NCBI RefSeq assembly: GCF_938045625.1
Contig: NZ_CALIAV010000055.1
Span: forward strand, 1 to 64,000
Direction: 5' to 3'
DNA length: 64,000 nucleotides
DNA from: an uncultured Campylobacter sp.
GTDB taxonomy: Bacteria > Campylobacterota > Campylobacteria > Campylobacterales > Campylobacteraceae
A model generated the notes under the pieces. The model ran no database searches, was not told the DNA's origin, and saw only the letters and a program-made list of their open reading frames with translations. Position numbers and translations under genes: made by a program. Positions 1-8,259 of the stretch are shown one piece after another. Within the stretch, counting starts at the first letter, position 1, and the number at the start of each line of letters is the position of its first letter.

Positions 1-1
1 T

Positions 2-55
2 TATCTGGACGGCAAAGCGGTAGATACCAAGCGCACGCCCATAAGCGACGAATAA
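2..55 (+). CDS. 3' end of a gene cut by the window edge
   Basis: The first bases read as an open frame of 17 codons ending in TAA; the visible tail is YLDGKAVDTKRTPISDE. It is too short to assign a family. The next gene starts about 110 bp downstream on the same strand. Confidence 0.45.
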   Translation, partial: YLDGKAVDTKRTPISDE

Positions 56-165
56 AACGCCTCGCAAAACGCGGGTGAATTTGTAAATTTAAGACGAGTG
101 CGCGCCTAAATACGCGGCGAGCTTCGGTAAAATTTCAAGCCAAAGAATCTAAAAAAGGATAGAAA

Positions 166-927
166 ATGAAAAAATATATTGTCATCACCGGCGCAAGTTC
201 GGGTATCGGAGCGGCCGCAGCAAAGGCGTTTGCTGGGCGCGGAGAAAATTTGATCCTAATCGCGCGCAGAGCGGAGCTGCTGCAAAACTTAAAGGAGGAG
301 ATCGCTAAAATTTCGCCCGAATCGGACGTAGCCATTAAAATTTGCGACCTTGCGCGCAGCGAGAACGTCCTAGCGCTTTGGGACGAGCTAAAAAGCTACG
401 AGCTAAAGGCGCTAATTAATAGCGCTGGCTTTGGGGATTTTGGCTTAGTGGGAGAGCAGGATTTACAAAAAACGGTAAGAATGATAGACCTAAACGTAAC
501 CGCGCTCGCGATACTTTCGAGCTTATTTACGCGAGATTACAAACGCAAACAAACTCAGCTTATAAACATCTCCTCCGTGGGCGGCTATTTTCTGGCGCCC
601 GGCGTCGTGCCGTATTGCGCTACAAAATTTTTCGTAAGCGCTTTCACCGAGGGTTTGAGCCACGAGCTGGCGCAGGATAAAGAGGCCAAAATGCAGGCTA
701 AAGTTCTAGCTCCCGCCGCGACTAAAAGCGAGTTTTGCGACGTAGCTTCGGGAAAGCGCGGATTTGATTACGATGCGGCGTTTTCGCAATACCACAGCAG
801 CGAACAAACGGCAGAATTTTTGCTCACGCTTTACGATAGCGATGCATGCATCGGAGAGGTAGATTTGGCTAGCTTCGAATTTAAACTTAGCGAACCGAAA
901 TTTAATTATATAGCAGCCGCCAAATAG
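166..927 (+). CDS. Short-chain dehydrogenase/reductase (SDR family)
   Basis: A 253-residue classical SDR, the usual length for the family. The N-terminal cofactor motif TGASSGIG lies at residues 8-15 and NSAG at 85-88. The catalytic tetrad is readable as N110, S136/S137, Y150 and K154 (the YCATK motif). SDRs catalyse NAD(P)-dependent oxidation or reduction of carbonyl and alcohol groups; the substrate cannot be read from sequence. There is no signal peptide, so it is cytoplasmic. The start is supported by AAAGGA a few bases upstream of the ATG. It stands alone, with about 250 bp of noncoding DNA downstream. Confidence 0.9.
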   Translation: MKKYIVITGASSGIGAAAAKAFAGRGENLILIARRAELLQNLKEEIAKISPESDVAIKICDLARSENVLALWDELKSYELKALINSAGFGDFGLVGEQDLQKTVRMIDLNVTALAILSSLFTRDYKRKQTQLINISSVGGYFLAPGVVPYCATKFFVSAFTEGLSHELAQDKEAKMQAKVLAPAATKSEFCDVASGKRGFDYDAAFSQYHSSEQTAEFLLTLYDSDACIGEVDLASFEFKLSEPKFNYIAAAK

Positions 928-1029
928 CGGATCGGGTGAGGCGCAAGCTCACTTATAGCTTGCACTGTTAAGTTGCTTCTTTACGTGCGAGCAGGACTTG
1001 ATTAGCTTCGTAGCGACAAGCTGCGCAGG

Positions 1030-1123
1030 CAGGCGCCTTTGAATTTTACGCATTTATAGATCGCACGACGAGCCGTGCCGTGTGGACGATACACGCGTAA
1101 AATTTAGAATAACGTAGCGCCTG
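1030..1123. repeat. Compound inverted repeat between two oxidoreductase genes
   Basis: An inner pair, AATTTTACGC (1042-1051) and GCGTAAAATT (1095-1104), is exactly complementary. An outer pair, CAGGCGC (1030-1036) and GCGCCTG (1117-1123), flanks it. Together they could fold into a long interrupted hairpin. There is no clear U-tract, so it is not a typical terminator. A related GCGTAAAATTT arm occurs near 40641. Confidence 0.5.
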
Positions 1124-1177
1124 AGTTAAATTTGACTGCAAAGCGCGATAAAATTTATAGAAATTTAAGGAACGAAA

Positions 1178-1813
1178 ATGGGAAAAACGGCTTTGGTTGT
1201 GGGTGCCACGGGAGCGGTCGGACGCGAGATCGTGCGCGGGCTTTGCGAGAGTCCAAGCTACGATAAAATCATCGTTTGGGCGCGCCGAGAGTTAAAATTT
1301 AGCCACGAAAAGCTAGAGACACAGATCGTAAATTTTAGCGACGTAAAAAACATGCCGCCACGCGAGATAGACGAGATATTTTGCGCGCTGGGCACGACGA
1401 TGAAGCAAGCCGGCAGCCGCGGGCAGTTTTATAAAGTGGACGTGAGCTACCCCGTAAATATCGCAAAATGGGGTATCGCATCAGGCGCGCGCCGTTTTGT
1501 GCTCATTTCATCGCAGGGCGCGGACGAGAGGTCGAGATTTTTTTATCTGCGCGCAAAGGGTAAGGCGGAAAAAAAGATCGCCGCGCTAAAATACGAGAAC
1601 GTGCAAATCGCGCGGCTGCCTGCGATAAAAAGCGAGCGCGAGCAGGTGCGTATGGGCGAGCTCTTTATGGTTTGGCTGTTTGGGCTTTTGCCGAAATTTA
1701 TCTTAACTAATTACCGCCCGATGAGCGCGAAAGATATCGCCGCCGCCGTTATCGCCGCGGCGCAGACGGACGCTAAGGGCGTGCAAATTTATCATCCCAG
1801 AGAGTTTATTTAG
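1178..1813 (+). CDS. NAD(P)-binding Rossmann-fold protein (atypical SDR, HTATIP2/YwnB-like)
   Basis: A 211-residue protein with an N-terminal nucleotide-binding glycine motif GATGAVG at residues 9-15 and a central VLISSQGAD stretch typical of NAD(P)H-binding atypical SDRs. Function is likely NAD(P)H-dependent reduction or redox sensing; the substrate is unknown. AAGGAA lies just upstream of the ATG. The last residues (YHPREFI) differ from a second copy of the same tail found 1.2 kb downstream (2955-3029), which ends in RDFAQTYGK. The present 3' end may therefore have been acquired by recombination. Confidence 0.82.
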   Translation: MGKTALVVGATGAVGREIVRGLCESPSYDKIIVWARRELKFSHEKLETQIVNFSDVKNMPPREIDEIFCALGTTMKQAGSRGQFYKVDVSYPVNIAKWGIASGARRFVLISSQGADERSRFFYLRAKGKAEKKIAALKYENVQIARLPAIKSEREQVRMGELFMVWLFGLLPKFILTNYRPMSAKDIAAAVIAAAQTDAKGVQIYHPREFI

Positions 1814-2129
1814 AAGCGAAAGCGTAAAGGCGATTTTGGCTTTAAGCTTTTAAAAACGCCGAAAATGCGCCTGCTATTTTAAAATAAAAAATCGGCCGAA
1901 ATTTGCAAGGCGTGCGGCCTTATTTAAATTCGGCTCTTGAGCGCGGTTTGGCTATTTGCTCGGTCGCAGCCAAAAGTTGGGTGTGTCAAAAAAGAGGCTT
2001 TTGTTTATGTTTGGCTATTTGTTTAGTCGCACTCAAACGCTGCTAGGACGGCTTTTGCCCCGCGATCCGCCTAACAGGTAGCGCGAGCCTGTACGCAGTT
2101 TTGCTTTGCTCGCGCAAAAATCAAAACGC
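1814..2129. other. Noncoding spacer with an imperfect direct repeat
   Basis: About 316 bp without a credible gene, between a plus-strand and a minus-strand gene that end towards each other. It holds two copies of a roughly 29-bp sequence that starts GTTTGGCTATTTG (1946-1974 and 2009-2038), about 63 bp apart with a few mismatches. No clear terminator is visible. An ORF running in from 2101 is antisense to the next gene and is not supported. Confidence 0.5.
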
Positions 2130-2852
2130 CTACTTAAAAACTATGCCGGATGCGGTAAAATCCATTTGCTCTGGTTCGACGTTTAGTAATGATTTAAAAA
2201 CCAGCCTGCCTACGGCTTTTAGCTCTGCCTCGTGCGCGGGATTTGGATGCTGCTGCAACTCCTGCTGCATTGCCATTAGCAAAAACCCAAGCCCCATAGA
2301 TATCTGATACGAGTTCATCATTTCCGTAGCCTTTCCCTCAAACAGCTCCGGTTTTTTGCGCAAAAACTCGGCGATCTGCAAAAATGCGGGCTTTACGGCT
2401 TCGTCCGGCATCGGATGATTAAAATACGCCGCGTAAGCGCCTCCTAGTAGCGCCACGATGCCGGTCGCCACGTTTTCTTTGGGTATGCCGTATAGCTGCT
2501 CGACGCTGCCGTTTAGCTTATCTATGCCCTCTACTAGCAAGCGCCGCCCCTCGTCTTGCTGCGTGGCAGGAAAAAGCTGCGCTATCTGCTCTATGCCGTC
2601 CATATCCAAAAAATGATCTCCGGCTCGTACCAGCGCACCCGTATAGAGTATATCGGTCTTGATATCTTTGGCATAGGCGGAATCATCGGGCGGATTTAAA
2701 TTTTTTCTTGCTTGATTCATAGCGCGGTTATACGCATCCTGCCGCAACCACTGCTCGTTAAAATCAATCGTAAAAAAAGCCTGCGCGCTACTAAAACACA
2801 TCACCACTCCAAGCGCCGCCGCGCCGACTCGAATCTTGCCTAAAATTTTCAT
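2130..2852 (-). CDS. Exported protein of unknown function
   Basis: A 240-residue protein with a clear Sec signal peptide: MKILGKIRV, a hydrophobic stretch, then FSSAQA before FFTIDF, giving likely cleavage after residue 25. The mature part is mostly helical and acidic, with no motif I recognise. AGGAGG sits just upstream of the ATG. It lies exactly between the two copies of the 3' tail of the upstream NAD(P)-binding gene, so it appears to be inserted cargo. It is probably periplasmic; I cannot assign a function. Confidence 0.7.
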   Translation of the reverse strand: MKILGKIRVGAAALGVVMCFSSAQAFFTIDFNEQWLRQDAYNRAMNQARKNLNPPDDSAYAKDIKTDILYTGALVRAGDHFLDMDGIEQIAQLFPATQQDEGRRLLVEGIDKLNGSVEQLYGIPKENVATGIVALLGGAYAAYFNHPMPDEAVKPAFLQIAEFLRKKPELFEGKATEMMNSYQISMGLGFLLMAMQQELQQHPNPAHEAELKAVGRLVFKSLLNVEPEQMDFTASGIVFK

Positions 2853-2954
2853 AAAACGCCTCCTAATACAAGTTTATGCGACGTCGCCGCATTGCCCGCA
2901 TTATACCTAAAATAACGCGGCTACGATCTTTTTTATTCTGATTGCCTCTACGCT

Positions 2955-3029
2955 GCCGCGGCGCAGACGGACGCTAAGGGCGTGCAAATTTATCATCCAA
3001 GAGATTTTGCGCAAACGTACGGCAAGTAG
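2955..3029 (+). pseudogene. Duplicated 3' tail of the NAD(P)-binding gene
   Basis: Bases 2955-2998 are identical to 1754-1797 (44 bp), and similarity continues with a few mismatches to about 3009. In the same reading frame it encodes AAAQTDAKGVQIYHPRD, then FAQTYGK and a stop at 3027-3029. There is no start codon or upstream part of the gene, so it is a remnant. The likely reading is that this is the original end of the gene at 1178-1813, displaced by insertion of the intervening 1.2 kb. Confidence 0.85.
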
Positions 3030-3107
3030 TCAAATTTCGCGCTTTAGCTCAAATTTGACGCCGCTAGCAGTCTAAATTTACCGCCTACTTCGCCCGCAAA
3101 ATCGGCG

Positions 3108-3779
3108 CTAAAATTTAATCCCTCGCACGACCTGCGCGCCAAGACCAGTTTGCATATGTCGCAAAAACATCGCGTGATAAAAGTCCCCCTCGTGCCCCGG
3201 CGCGTCGTAGGTGGCGACGAGGCTTGCCGGCACTAGGACTTTGCGCCTGATGTTTGCCTCGTTTGCGCTGAGCTTTAGGTGCGAGACTAGCTGATAGACG
3301 CAAAGATCGGTGCAGTCGCCTAGCACCACAAAGGTGTCAATCTGTGGATTTTGCGCGAGAAATGCGTTAAAATCGGTGCAGTAAGCCGTGCTCAGGGAGT
3401 TTTTGCGAAAGATTTTTATCTCGTCAAAAAACGGCAATTCGCGCAGTTGCGGTATCGTCTTTGCGCCCTCTGTACCTTTGACCGCGTGCGGAGGAAATGC
3501 GTCAAATTCCGCACAGTTTGCCTCGTGGCTATCCTCGAGTAGCACGAGATTTCTCGCACCCGCCGCGTAAGCTGCGCTAAGAGTCTGCGCTATACCGTCC
3601 GCGATCGCGCCCACTCGCGGGCTAGCTAGCGGCCCCATGCTGCAAAATCCCTCTATCATATCCACGCTGATAAATGCGGTGTTTGCCGCGTCGCCCGCTA
3701 AAAGTTCGCTAAATTTAATCTCCTTTAGCTCCTCAAACCACTTCGCCAAATCCTCTAAGATTTTCGCGTCAAATTTCAT
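3108..3779 (-). CDS. Isochorismatase-family cysteine hydrolase (nicotinamidase-like)
   Basis: A 223-residue protein with the cysteine hydrolase fold of nicotinamidases and isochorismatases. The catalytic triad is readable: D40 in FISVDMIEGF, K126 in FRKNSLS and C160 in GDCTDLCV. Possible metal ligands are D83, H85 and H99. Such enzymes hydrolyse amides or vinyl ethers; nicotinamide deamidation in NAD salvage is plausible, and the metal-site residues favour a PncA-like role. AGGAGA precedes the ATG. Cytoplasmic. The name pncA would be a guess, so none is given. Confidence 0.8.
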   Translation of the reverse strand: MKFDAKILEDLAKWFEELKEIKFSELLAGDAANTAFISVDMIEGFCSMGPLASPRVGAIADGIAQTLSAAYAAGARNLVLLEDSHEANCAEFDAFPPHAVKGTEGAKTIPQLRELPFFDEIKIFRKNSLSTAYCTDFNAFLAQNPQIDTFVVLGDCTDLCVYQLVSHLKLSANEANIRRKVLVPASLVATYDAPGHEGDFYHAMFLRHMQTGLGAQVVRGIKF

Positions 3780-3914
3780 TTTCTCTCCTTGTTTTGATTG
3801 TTTTTTTGTTCGTTGTTCGGCTCGCCGAAGCTAATCTCAAACCGCGAGCCGCCCTAAATTTCGCGTTCAAATTTAATCTCGCCCAAAGCGTCAAATTTCA
3901 TCAAATTCACCTGC

Positions 3915-4913
3915 CTAGCCGCGCGTCTTTGCGGGCAAATTTACGCAAAAGCTCTTTGGCTCAAGCTCGATCTCGATACTGCCGCCATGCGCCTGGACGA
4001 TCTGCAGGCATAGGTGCAGGCCTAGGCCGTTGCCCTTTAGTTTGCTTGTTTTAAAGGGCTCAAAGACCATGGCTTGGTTTTTGATCGGCACGCCGCTATC
4101 GGTCACGGTAAATTTATGCTCGCCCTCGCGCTGCTCGTAGTCCACGCGCACCCAGCCGTCATCGTCCTCGTTTTCCTCGACCGCATCGATAGCGTTAAAC
4201 AGCATATTTTGAAACACCATCGCCAGCAAATCGCGGTCGCCCACATAGGGCAGGTCGGGGAAATTTAGGCTAAATTTGATCTCCTTGCCGTATGTGTAGC
4301 ACTCTATCGCCGCTTCGCACTCGCTTTTTAGCTCGGCTAGGTTAAATTCGCGCGCGTTTATCGTTAGACCTTTGGTGAAAAGCAAGGTGGCCTTGATGAT
4401 GCGCTCGACGCGCCAGATCGCCTTTTGCATCTGCTCGACGACTGGGCGCGCGCGTTCATCCGCCTTTTTTATCAGCGTGGAGGCTAGCAGCGAGATCGAG
4501 CCCACGGGATTGCGTATCTCGTGGGCTAGGTGGGCGGCGACTTGACCCATCGAGGCTAGGCGCTCGGTGCGCTTTTCGGTCGTTATGTCGGTTGCGGAGA
4601 TGATTTTTTTGCCCTCTTTTTGGGCAATTTTGATGAGGTAGATTTGCCCCGCGGCGCTTATCTCGCCTTCATTTTGCGGGATAAATTTTAAAATTTGACC
4701 CAGTTTTAGGGCTTCTGAGTTTTGTAAAAATATCTCGCCCGCCTCGTCCAAAACCCAGATCGCATTGGGCAAAATCTCCACGATATCTTTGATAAAGCCT
4801 TGCAAATTTGCATACGACGCGGTCAGATTTTTGTACTCGCGCTCTATCAGATAGGTTTGCTCGATCAGGCTTTTTAGTCCGTCTTGGACGCTGGTTTTGT
4901 CGATCTGAGTCAT
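3915..4913 (-). CDS. flgS: Sensor histidine kinase, FlgS-like
   Basis: A 332-residue soluble histidine kinase without membrane segments. Residues 1-45 look coiled-coil; a small PAS-like region (PNAIWVLDEAGEIFLQNSEA) follows at 50-110. The H-box AHLAHEIRNPVGSI places the phospho-accepting histidine at H131. The N-box (MLFNAIDAVEEN), DSGVP and a GNGLGLHL G-box form the ATPase domain. Size, lack of TM segments and the PAS-like core match FlgS, which with FlgR activates sigma-54 flagellar genes in Campylobacter and Helicobacter. No response regulator lies beside it. It starts 4 bp inside the end of the upstream DUF234 gene (ATGA overlap), implying coupling. Confidence 0.72.
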   Translation of the reverse strand: MTQIDKTSVQDGLKSLIEQTYLIEREYKNLTASYANLQGFIKDIVEILPNAIWVLDEAGEIFLQNSEALKLGQILKFIPQNEGEISAAGQIYLIKIAQKEGKKIISATDITTEKRTERLASMGQVAAHLAHEIRNPVGSISLLASTLIKKADERARPVVEQMQKAIWRVERIIKATLLFTKGLTINAREFNLAELKSECEAAIECYTYGKEIKFSLNFPDLPYVGDRDLLAMVFQNMLFNAIDAVEENEDDDGWVRVDYEQREGEHKFTVTDSGVPIKNQAMVFEPFKTSKLKGNGLGLHLCLQIVQAHGGSIEIELEPKSFCVNLPAKTRG

Positions 4914-5773
4914 AAAAGCTCCTCGAAATTTTCTAAATCAAAAAGTAAAATTCGCTCGTTTTTTAGGCGGCCGACTTCGTTGCTAAAGCCGCTTTTGGAA
5001 AATAGCGCGACGACGTCTGGCTCAAAGCCTAGTCGCTCGCATTTTTTAAGGAGTAAATTTACCACATTTTTGCAAATTTTATGCTCTTTAAATTTAGCTT
5101 CTCCAACGATGATACGTCCGTCTAGGCTCAAAAATATATCTATCTCGATATTTTTCGCCCACAAGCTCCGCACCCGTGCTGGCTCCGTGCCTAGTCTAAA
5201 CGCCAAAAGTTCGCGGCAAAGCAGCTCAAAGCCAAAGCCCGCGTACGAGTCGAACTCACGTCTGATAATCTCCATCAGCGCGGCCTTTTCGCCGTTTTTT
5301 AAAAGGGCCAAATTTGGCTCGATGAAATAAAACCAAAATCTAGTAAAATTGTCGTTAAAGACCACCTTATCCTGCGCCTTATCGCGCTCGGGCAGCTTTT
5401 TGGATTTTTGATATTTGCTTTTTACGCGCGGTTTTTCCAGTGTCTTTTCGATGCTGACTACGCCCGAATTTATCGCGGCGGCGTAAATTTTTAGGATGAG
5501 AGGGCGGGGCAAGAATTTATTTAGAGCATATTTTTTACGGTCGTTTTTAGCAAGCTTGCAAAGGGCAAATTTAAGCTCGCTCTCAAAAGGCGCGTCAAAG
5601 CTAAATTTGAGCGACAGATCTTCAAATTTATCTAAAATTTCCTTTTCGATCGCCTCGAAAATATCGTAATAATTCGCCTCAAATTTGAGCGCGTCAAAGA
5701 CTAGATGAAAGTAAATAAGCTGCAGGATATCAAGGTGCTTAAAGCGCGCGTAGCTTGATTTTAAGGCGTAGAT
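4910..5773 (-). CDS. DUF234-type protein with PD-(D/E)xK-like core; unusual or lost start
   Basis: The frame is open from the stop at 4910 back to a TAA at 5786-5788, about 290 codons, with uniform Campylobacter-like codon use. The C-terminal part carries EIDIFL, then VGEAKF, a pattern of restriction-endonuclease-like DUF234 domains often fused to ATPases. No ATG, GTG or TTG exists before a TTG at 5512. A good ribosome binding site (AAGGAG) lies 5 bases upstream of an ATC codon at 5771-5773, which I take as the likely original start. An in-frame ATG at 5792-5794 is followed two codons later by TAA. It may use a rare start, start at the internal TTG (200 residues), or be a pseudogene. Confidence 0.6.
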   Translation of the reverse strand: MYALKSSYARFKHLDILQLIYFHLVFDALKFEANYYDIFEAIEKEILDKFEDLSLKFSFDAPFESELKFALCKLAKNDRKKYALNKFLPRPLILKIYAAAINSGVVSIEKTLEKPRVKSKYQKSKKLPERDKAQDKVVFNDNFTRFWFYFIEPNLALLKNGEKAALMEIIRREFDSYAGFGFELLCRELLAFRLGTEPARVRSLWAKNIEIDIFLSLDGRIIVGEAKFKEHKICKNVVNLLLKKCERLGFEPDVVALFSKSGFSNEVGRLKNERILLFDLENFEELL

Positions 5774-5811
5774 TTTTGCTCCTTTTTAGCCCATTTTAGC
5801 ACAACTTTGGT

Positions 5812-5817
5812 TATAAT
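5812..5817 (+). promoter_or_regulatory. Probable sigma-70 -10 box for the aminotransferase gene
   Basis: TATAAT lies 23 bp upstream of the TTG start at 5841, in the 60-bp divergent spacer between the DUF234 gene and the aminotransferase. Campylobacter housekeeping promoters rely mainly on this element. Confidence 0.5.
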
Positions 5818-5840
5818 CTCTTTTTTTATAAGGAAAAATT

Positions 5841-7133
5841 TTGGTTAGCATCGACGAAATCAGGAAAAATATTATTTTAAAAAAGGGCGTGCGCTACTTT
5901 GACTACACAGCCTCAGGTCTAGCCTACGCGCCAATAGAGCGCAAGATCGCAAAATACCTAAAAACCTACGCCAACACGCACTCAGAAAGCGCCTCAAACG
6001 CGCTAAAAACGCAAAAACGCTACGAAAAAGCAAGGCAGAGCCTAAAAGACGCGCTGGGGCTTGATGAGCGATTTTATCTGATCTCTGCCGGTTGCGGTGC
6101 GACGGGAGCGATAAAGAAATTTCAAGAGATCATGGGGCTTTACCTGCCGCCTATGAGCGCAAACCGCCTAGGCGAAGAGGCGGTAAAGGGTGCAAATTTA
6201 CCCCTCGTCATCGTCTCGCCCTACGAGCACCACTCAAACGAGGTTAGCCTACGCGAGGGGCTGTGCGAGGTCGTGCGCATACCGCTAAGCAAGAGCGGGG
6301 AGATAAATTTCGGCAGACTCGATCAACTGCTCAAAATCAACTCAAAGCGCGAGATCATCGGCTCTTTTAGCGCGGCGTCAAACGTCACGGGGATAATCAG
6401 CGACTACAAAAAAATCTACGTGATGATGAAGCGATACGGCGCGACGGTGGCCTTTGACGCGGCTAGTTTTAGCTCGCACGATAACCTCGACGCCGACTAT
6501 TTCGACGCGCTATTTCTCTCGCCGCATAAGCTTTTAGGCGGCGTGGGTAGCTGCGGACTGCTCGCGATAAGAAAAGAACTCGTAAAATCAGACAAACCGA
6601 CCTTCGCCGCGGGCGGGACGGTTAGCTACGTGAGCCGTAGCTCGCATTTTTTCGCGCCTAGCATCGAGCGCACCGAGGAGGGCGGCACCCAGCACGTGAT
6701 GGGGCTAATTAGAGCCTCGCTAGCATACAGACTACGAAACGAGGTCGGCCTAGACGTCATAAAAAGCCGCGAGGATGAGCTTGCAAAGCTATTTTGCGAG
6801 GGACTGGATAAGATCCCCGAGGTCGTGAGTTACTGTCCGCGCGGAGTGCCGAGACTGCCGATTTTCGCATTTAATGTAAAAGGCGTTTCGCCTTATGATT
6901 TCGCCGAAGCGCTGAGCGAGGACTACGGCGTGCAGACCCGTGCGGGGTGCGCGTGCGCCGGTCCGTACGGACACGATCTGCTCGGGCTAAAAGACGATCA
7001 GAAATTTGATCAAAAGCCCGGTTGGGTGCGCGTGAGCCTGCACTACTCGCACACGCCAAAAGACGTCGCCTATCTGCTAAAGGCCATCAAAAAAACTATC
7101 AAAAAATTTAAAACCAAAAAGGAAAAGAAATGA
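5841..7133 (+). CDS. Class V aminotransferase (cysteine desulfurase-like)
   Basis: A 430-residue PLP enzyme of fold type I. H130/H131, D206 (VAFDAAS) and the PLP-binding lysine K230 in SPHKLLGG are all visible. A cysteine-rich loop RAGCACAGP near residues 384-391 aligns with the sulfur-accepting region of SufS/Csd enzymes but is part of a longer, divergent loop. It probably handles cysteine or a related amino acid; the exact substrate is uncertain, and it differs from NifS-type enzymes. The start is TTG, preceded by AAGG at 7-8 bp. It ends in an ATGA overlap with the next gene. Confidence 0.8.
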   Translation: MVSIDEIRKNIILKKGVRYFDYTASGLAYAPIERKIAKYLKTYANTHSESASNALKTQKRYEKARQSLKDALGLDERFYLISAGCGATGAIKKFQEIMGLYLPPMSANRLGEEAVKGANLPLVIVSPYEHHSNEVSLREGLCEVVRIPLSKSGEINFGRLDQLLKINSKREIIGSFSAASNVTGIISDYKKIYVMMKRYGATVAFDAASFSSHDNLDADYFDALFLSPHKLLGGVGSCGLLAIRKELVKSDKPTFAAGGTVSYVSRSSHFFAPSIERTEEGGTQHVMGLIRASLAYRLRNEVGLDVIKSREDELAKLFCEGLDKIPEVVSYCPRGVPRLPIFAFNVKGVSPYDFAEALSEDYGVQTRAGCACAGPYGHDLLGLKDDQKFDQKPGWVRVSLHYSHTPKDVAYLLKAIKKTIKKFKTKKEKK

Positions 7134-7762
7134 ATAAAATTTTAGCCGCAGCCTTGTTTGCTCTTTGCGCCGTTTGCGCGCAGGCAAAGCCCTTTAGCCC
7201 CGAGCAGTACGCAAAAGTACTGCGCGAGTACAACTCCGTGGCGGGCGCGAACAACTACTTTGAAAGCGGTAAATTTAAAGAGGAATTCGAGCTTCGCAAA
7301 AAATACTGCGACGAGGGTCTAAGAGACGCGTGCGGCGATCTGGGGCTGCTCTACGTTACGGGTCTAGGCGCGCCGCGTGATGCTAAAAGGGCTGGCGAAC
7401 TACTCGAGTACGCTGCCAAAAATGACGAGTTTAAGGCCATCTCGCAGTACTACGAAGCCGCACTTGACATAGCTCGCGCGTCGGAAAAATACCCGGACGA
7501 CAAGGTGGCGCAGCACCTAGGAGCCGAGTTTAAAAACTCGCTAGAGCAGTGCAAAGCCTACAAGGGCGATCGCCACGTGTGCTTCCGCGCGCTGGTGATT
7601 AGCAGCATGCTGCCAAAAGGCGAGGGCGGCCTGGGGCTATCGCAGGCTGAGTTTGCCAAGGCGTGGGAGGACATCGTCGTGAGCGACGTCGAGCGCAACG
7701 GCATGGACGACTCGAAGGTAAACTCGCTGGCAAAGGAGCTAGAAGGACTAGCGGCGCGCTAA
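7130..7762 (+). CDS. Exported Sel1-repeat-like protein
   Basis: A 210-residue protein with an N-terminal signal peptide (cleavage near AQA at residue 19). Residues 60-95 read as a Sel1/TPR-like helical hairpin (LGLLYVTGLGAPRDAKRAGELLEYAA). Several cysteines (for example YCDEGLRDAC) resemble the disulfide-linked Hcp-type SLR proteins of Helicobacter and Campylobacter. It is probably periplasmic; the role is unknown. The ATG overlaps the aminotransferase stop, so the two are cotranscribed. Confidence 0.7.
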   Translation: MNKILAAALFALCAVCAQAKPFSPEQYAKVLREYNSVAGANNYFESGKFKEEFELRKKYCDEGLRDACGDLGLLYVTGLGAPRDAKRAGELLEYAAKNDEFKAISQYYEAALDIARASEKYPDDKVAQHLGAEFKNSLEQCKAYKGDRHVCFRALVISSMLPKGEGGLGLSQAEFAKAWEDIVVSDVERNGMDDSKVNSLAKELEGLAAR

Positions 7763-8259
7763 ATTTGCGGGCTTTTGCGGCATAAATTTGCTTTTTTCGG
7801 CCAGGCGATCCGTCAAATTTGACCGTCCGCGCTTTTGTCTTTTTGCGGGCGGCTTCGCGTCTCATGTAAATTTAGATTATTCGGCTCAAATTTGACGCAT
7901 CGGCGATTGCTAGGCTAAAATTTGAGTCGATTTTTTGGTAAATTTATCGAGCGGTGCATAATTTGCTTTTGCTCAAATTTGACTGCTTTTTACGGGCAAA
8001 TTTGGCTCGCTTCCGGCGGCATTTTGTTTTGTCTGGCGGGCTTTACGGGTATCTTTACGGCGTAAATTTGCTAAATTCCGCTAGCGCTCAAATTAGCTCG
8101 TCAGGCTTAAAGCCTTCACTTGCGCTTTTTTGCGCGCGGTTAAATTTATGTGCCCGCGCGGGTTTTTGTCCTGCTCAAATTTGGCGTATTTTTACGCCCG
8201 GCTCAAATTTGCGCGGCGTTAATTTTTACGAATTTACAAAAACTTTGGAGAAAAATTAG
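7763..8259. other. AAATTT-rich noncoding region
   Basis: Almost 500 bp without a convincing gene. AAATTT, usually in the context CAAATTTG or TCAAATTTGA, occurs roughly every 30-50 bp (for example near 7784, 7818, 7886, 7974, 8002, 8066, 8178 and 8204). An ORF at 7954-8259 is open but has no ribosome binding site, and its sequence is explained by these repeats. No terminator is seen after the gene ending at 7762. Confidence 0.6.

Noticed and set aside
1946..2038. CRISPR array
   Set aside because: Only two imperfect copies with one spacer-like gap, and no cas genes in the window.
2101..2307. Small plus-strand ORF rich in Cys and Ser
   Set aside because: It is antisense to the exported-protein gene at 2130-2852, which has a signal peptide and ribosome binding site.
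7954..8259. Open reading frame of 101 codons before the tandem membrane genes
   Set aside because: No ribosome binding site and no recognisable protein; its composition follows the AAATTT repeats of the spacer.
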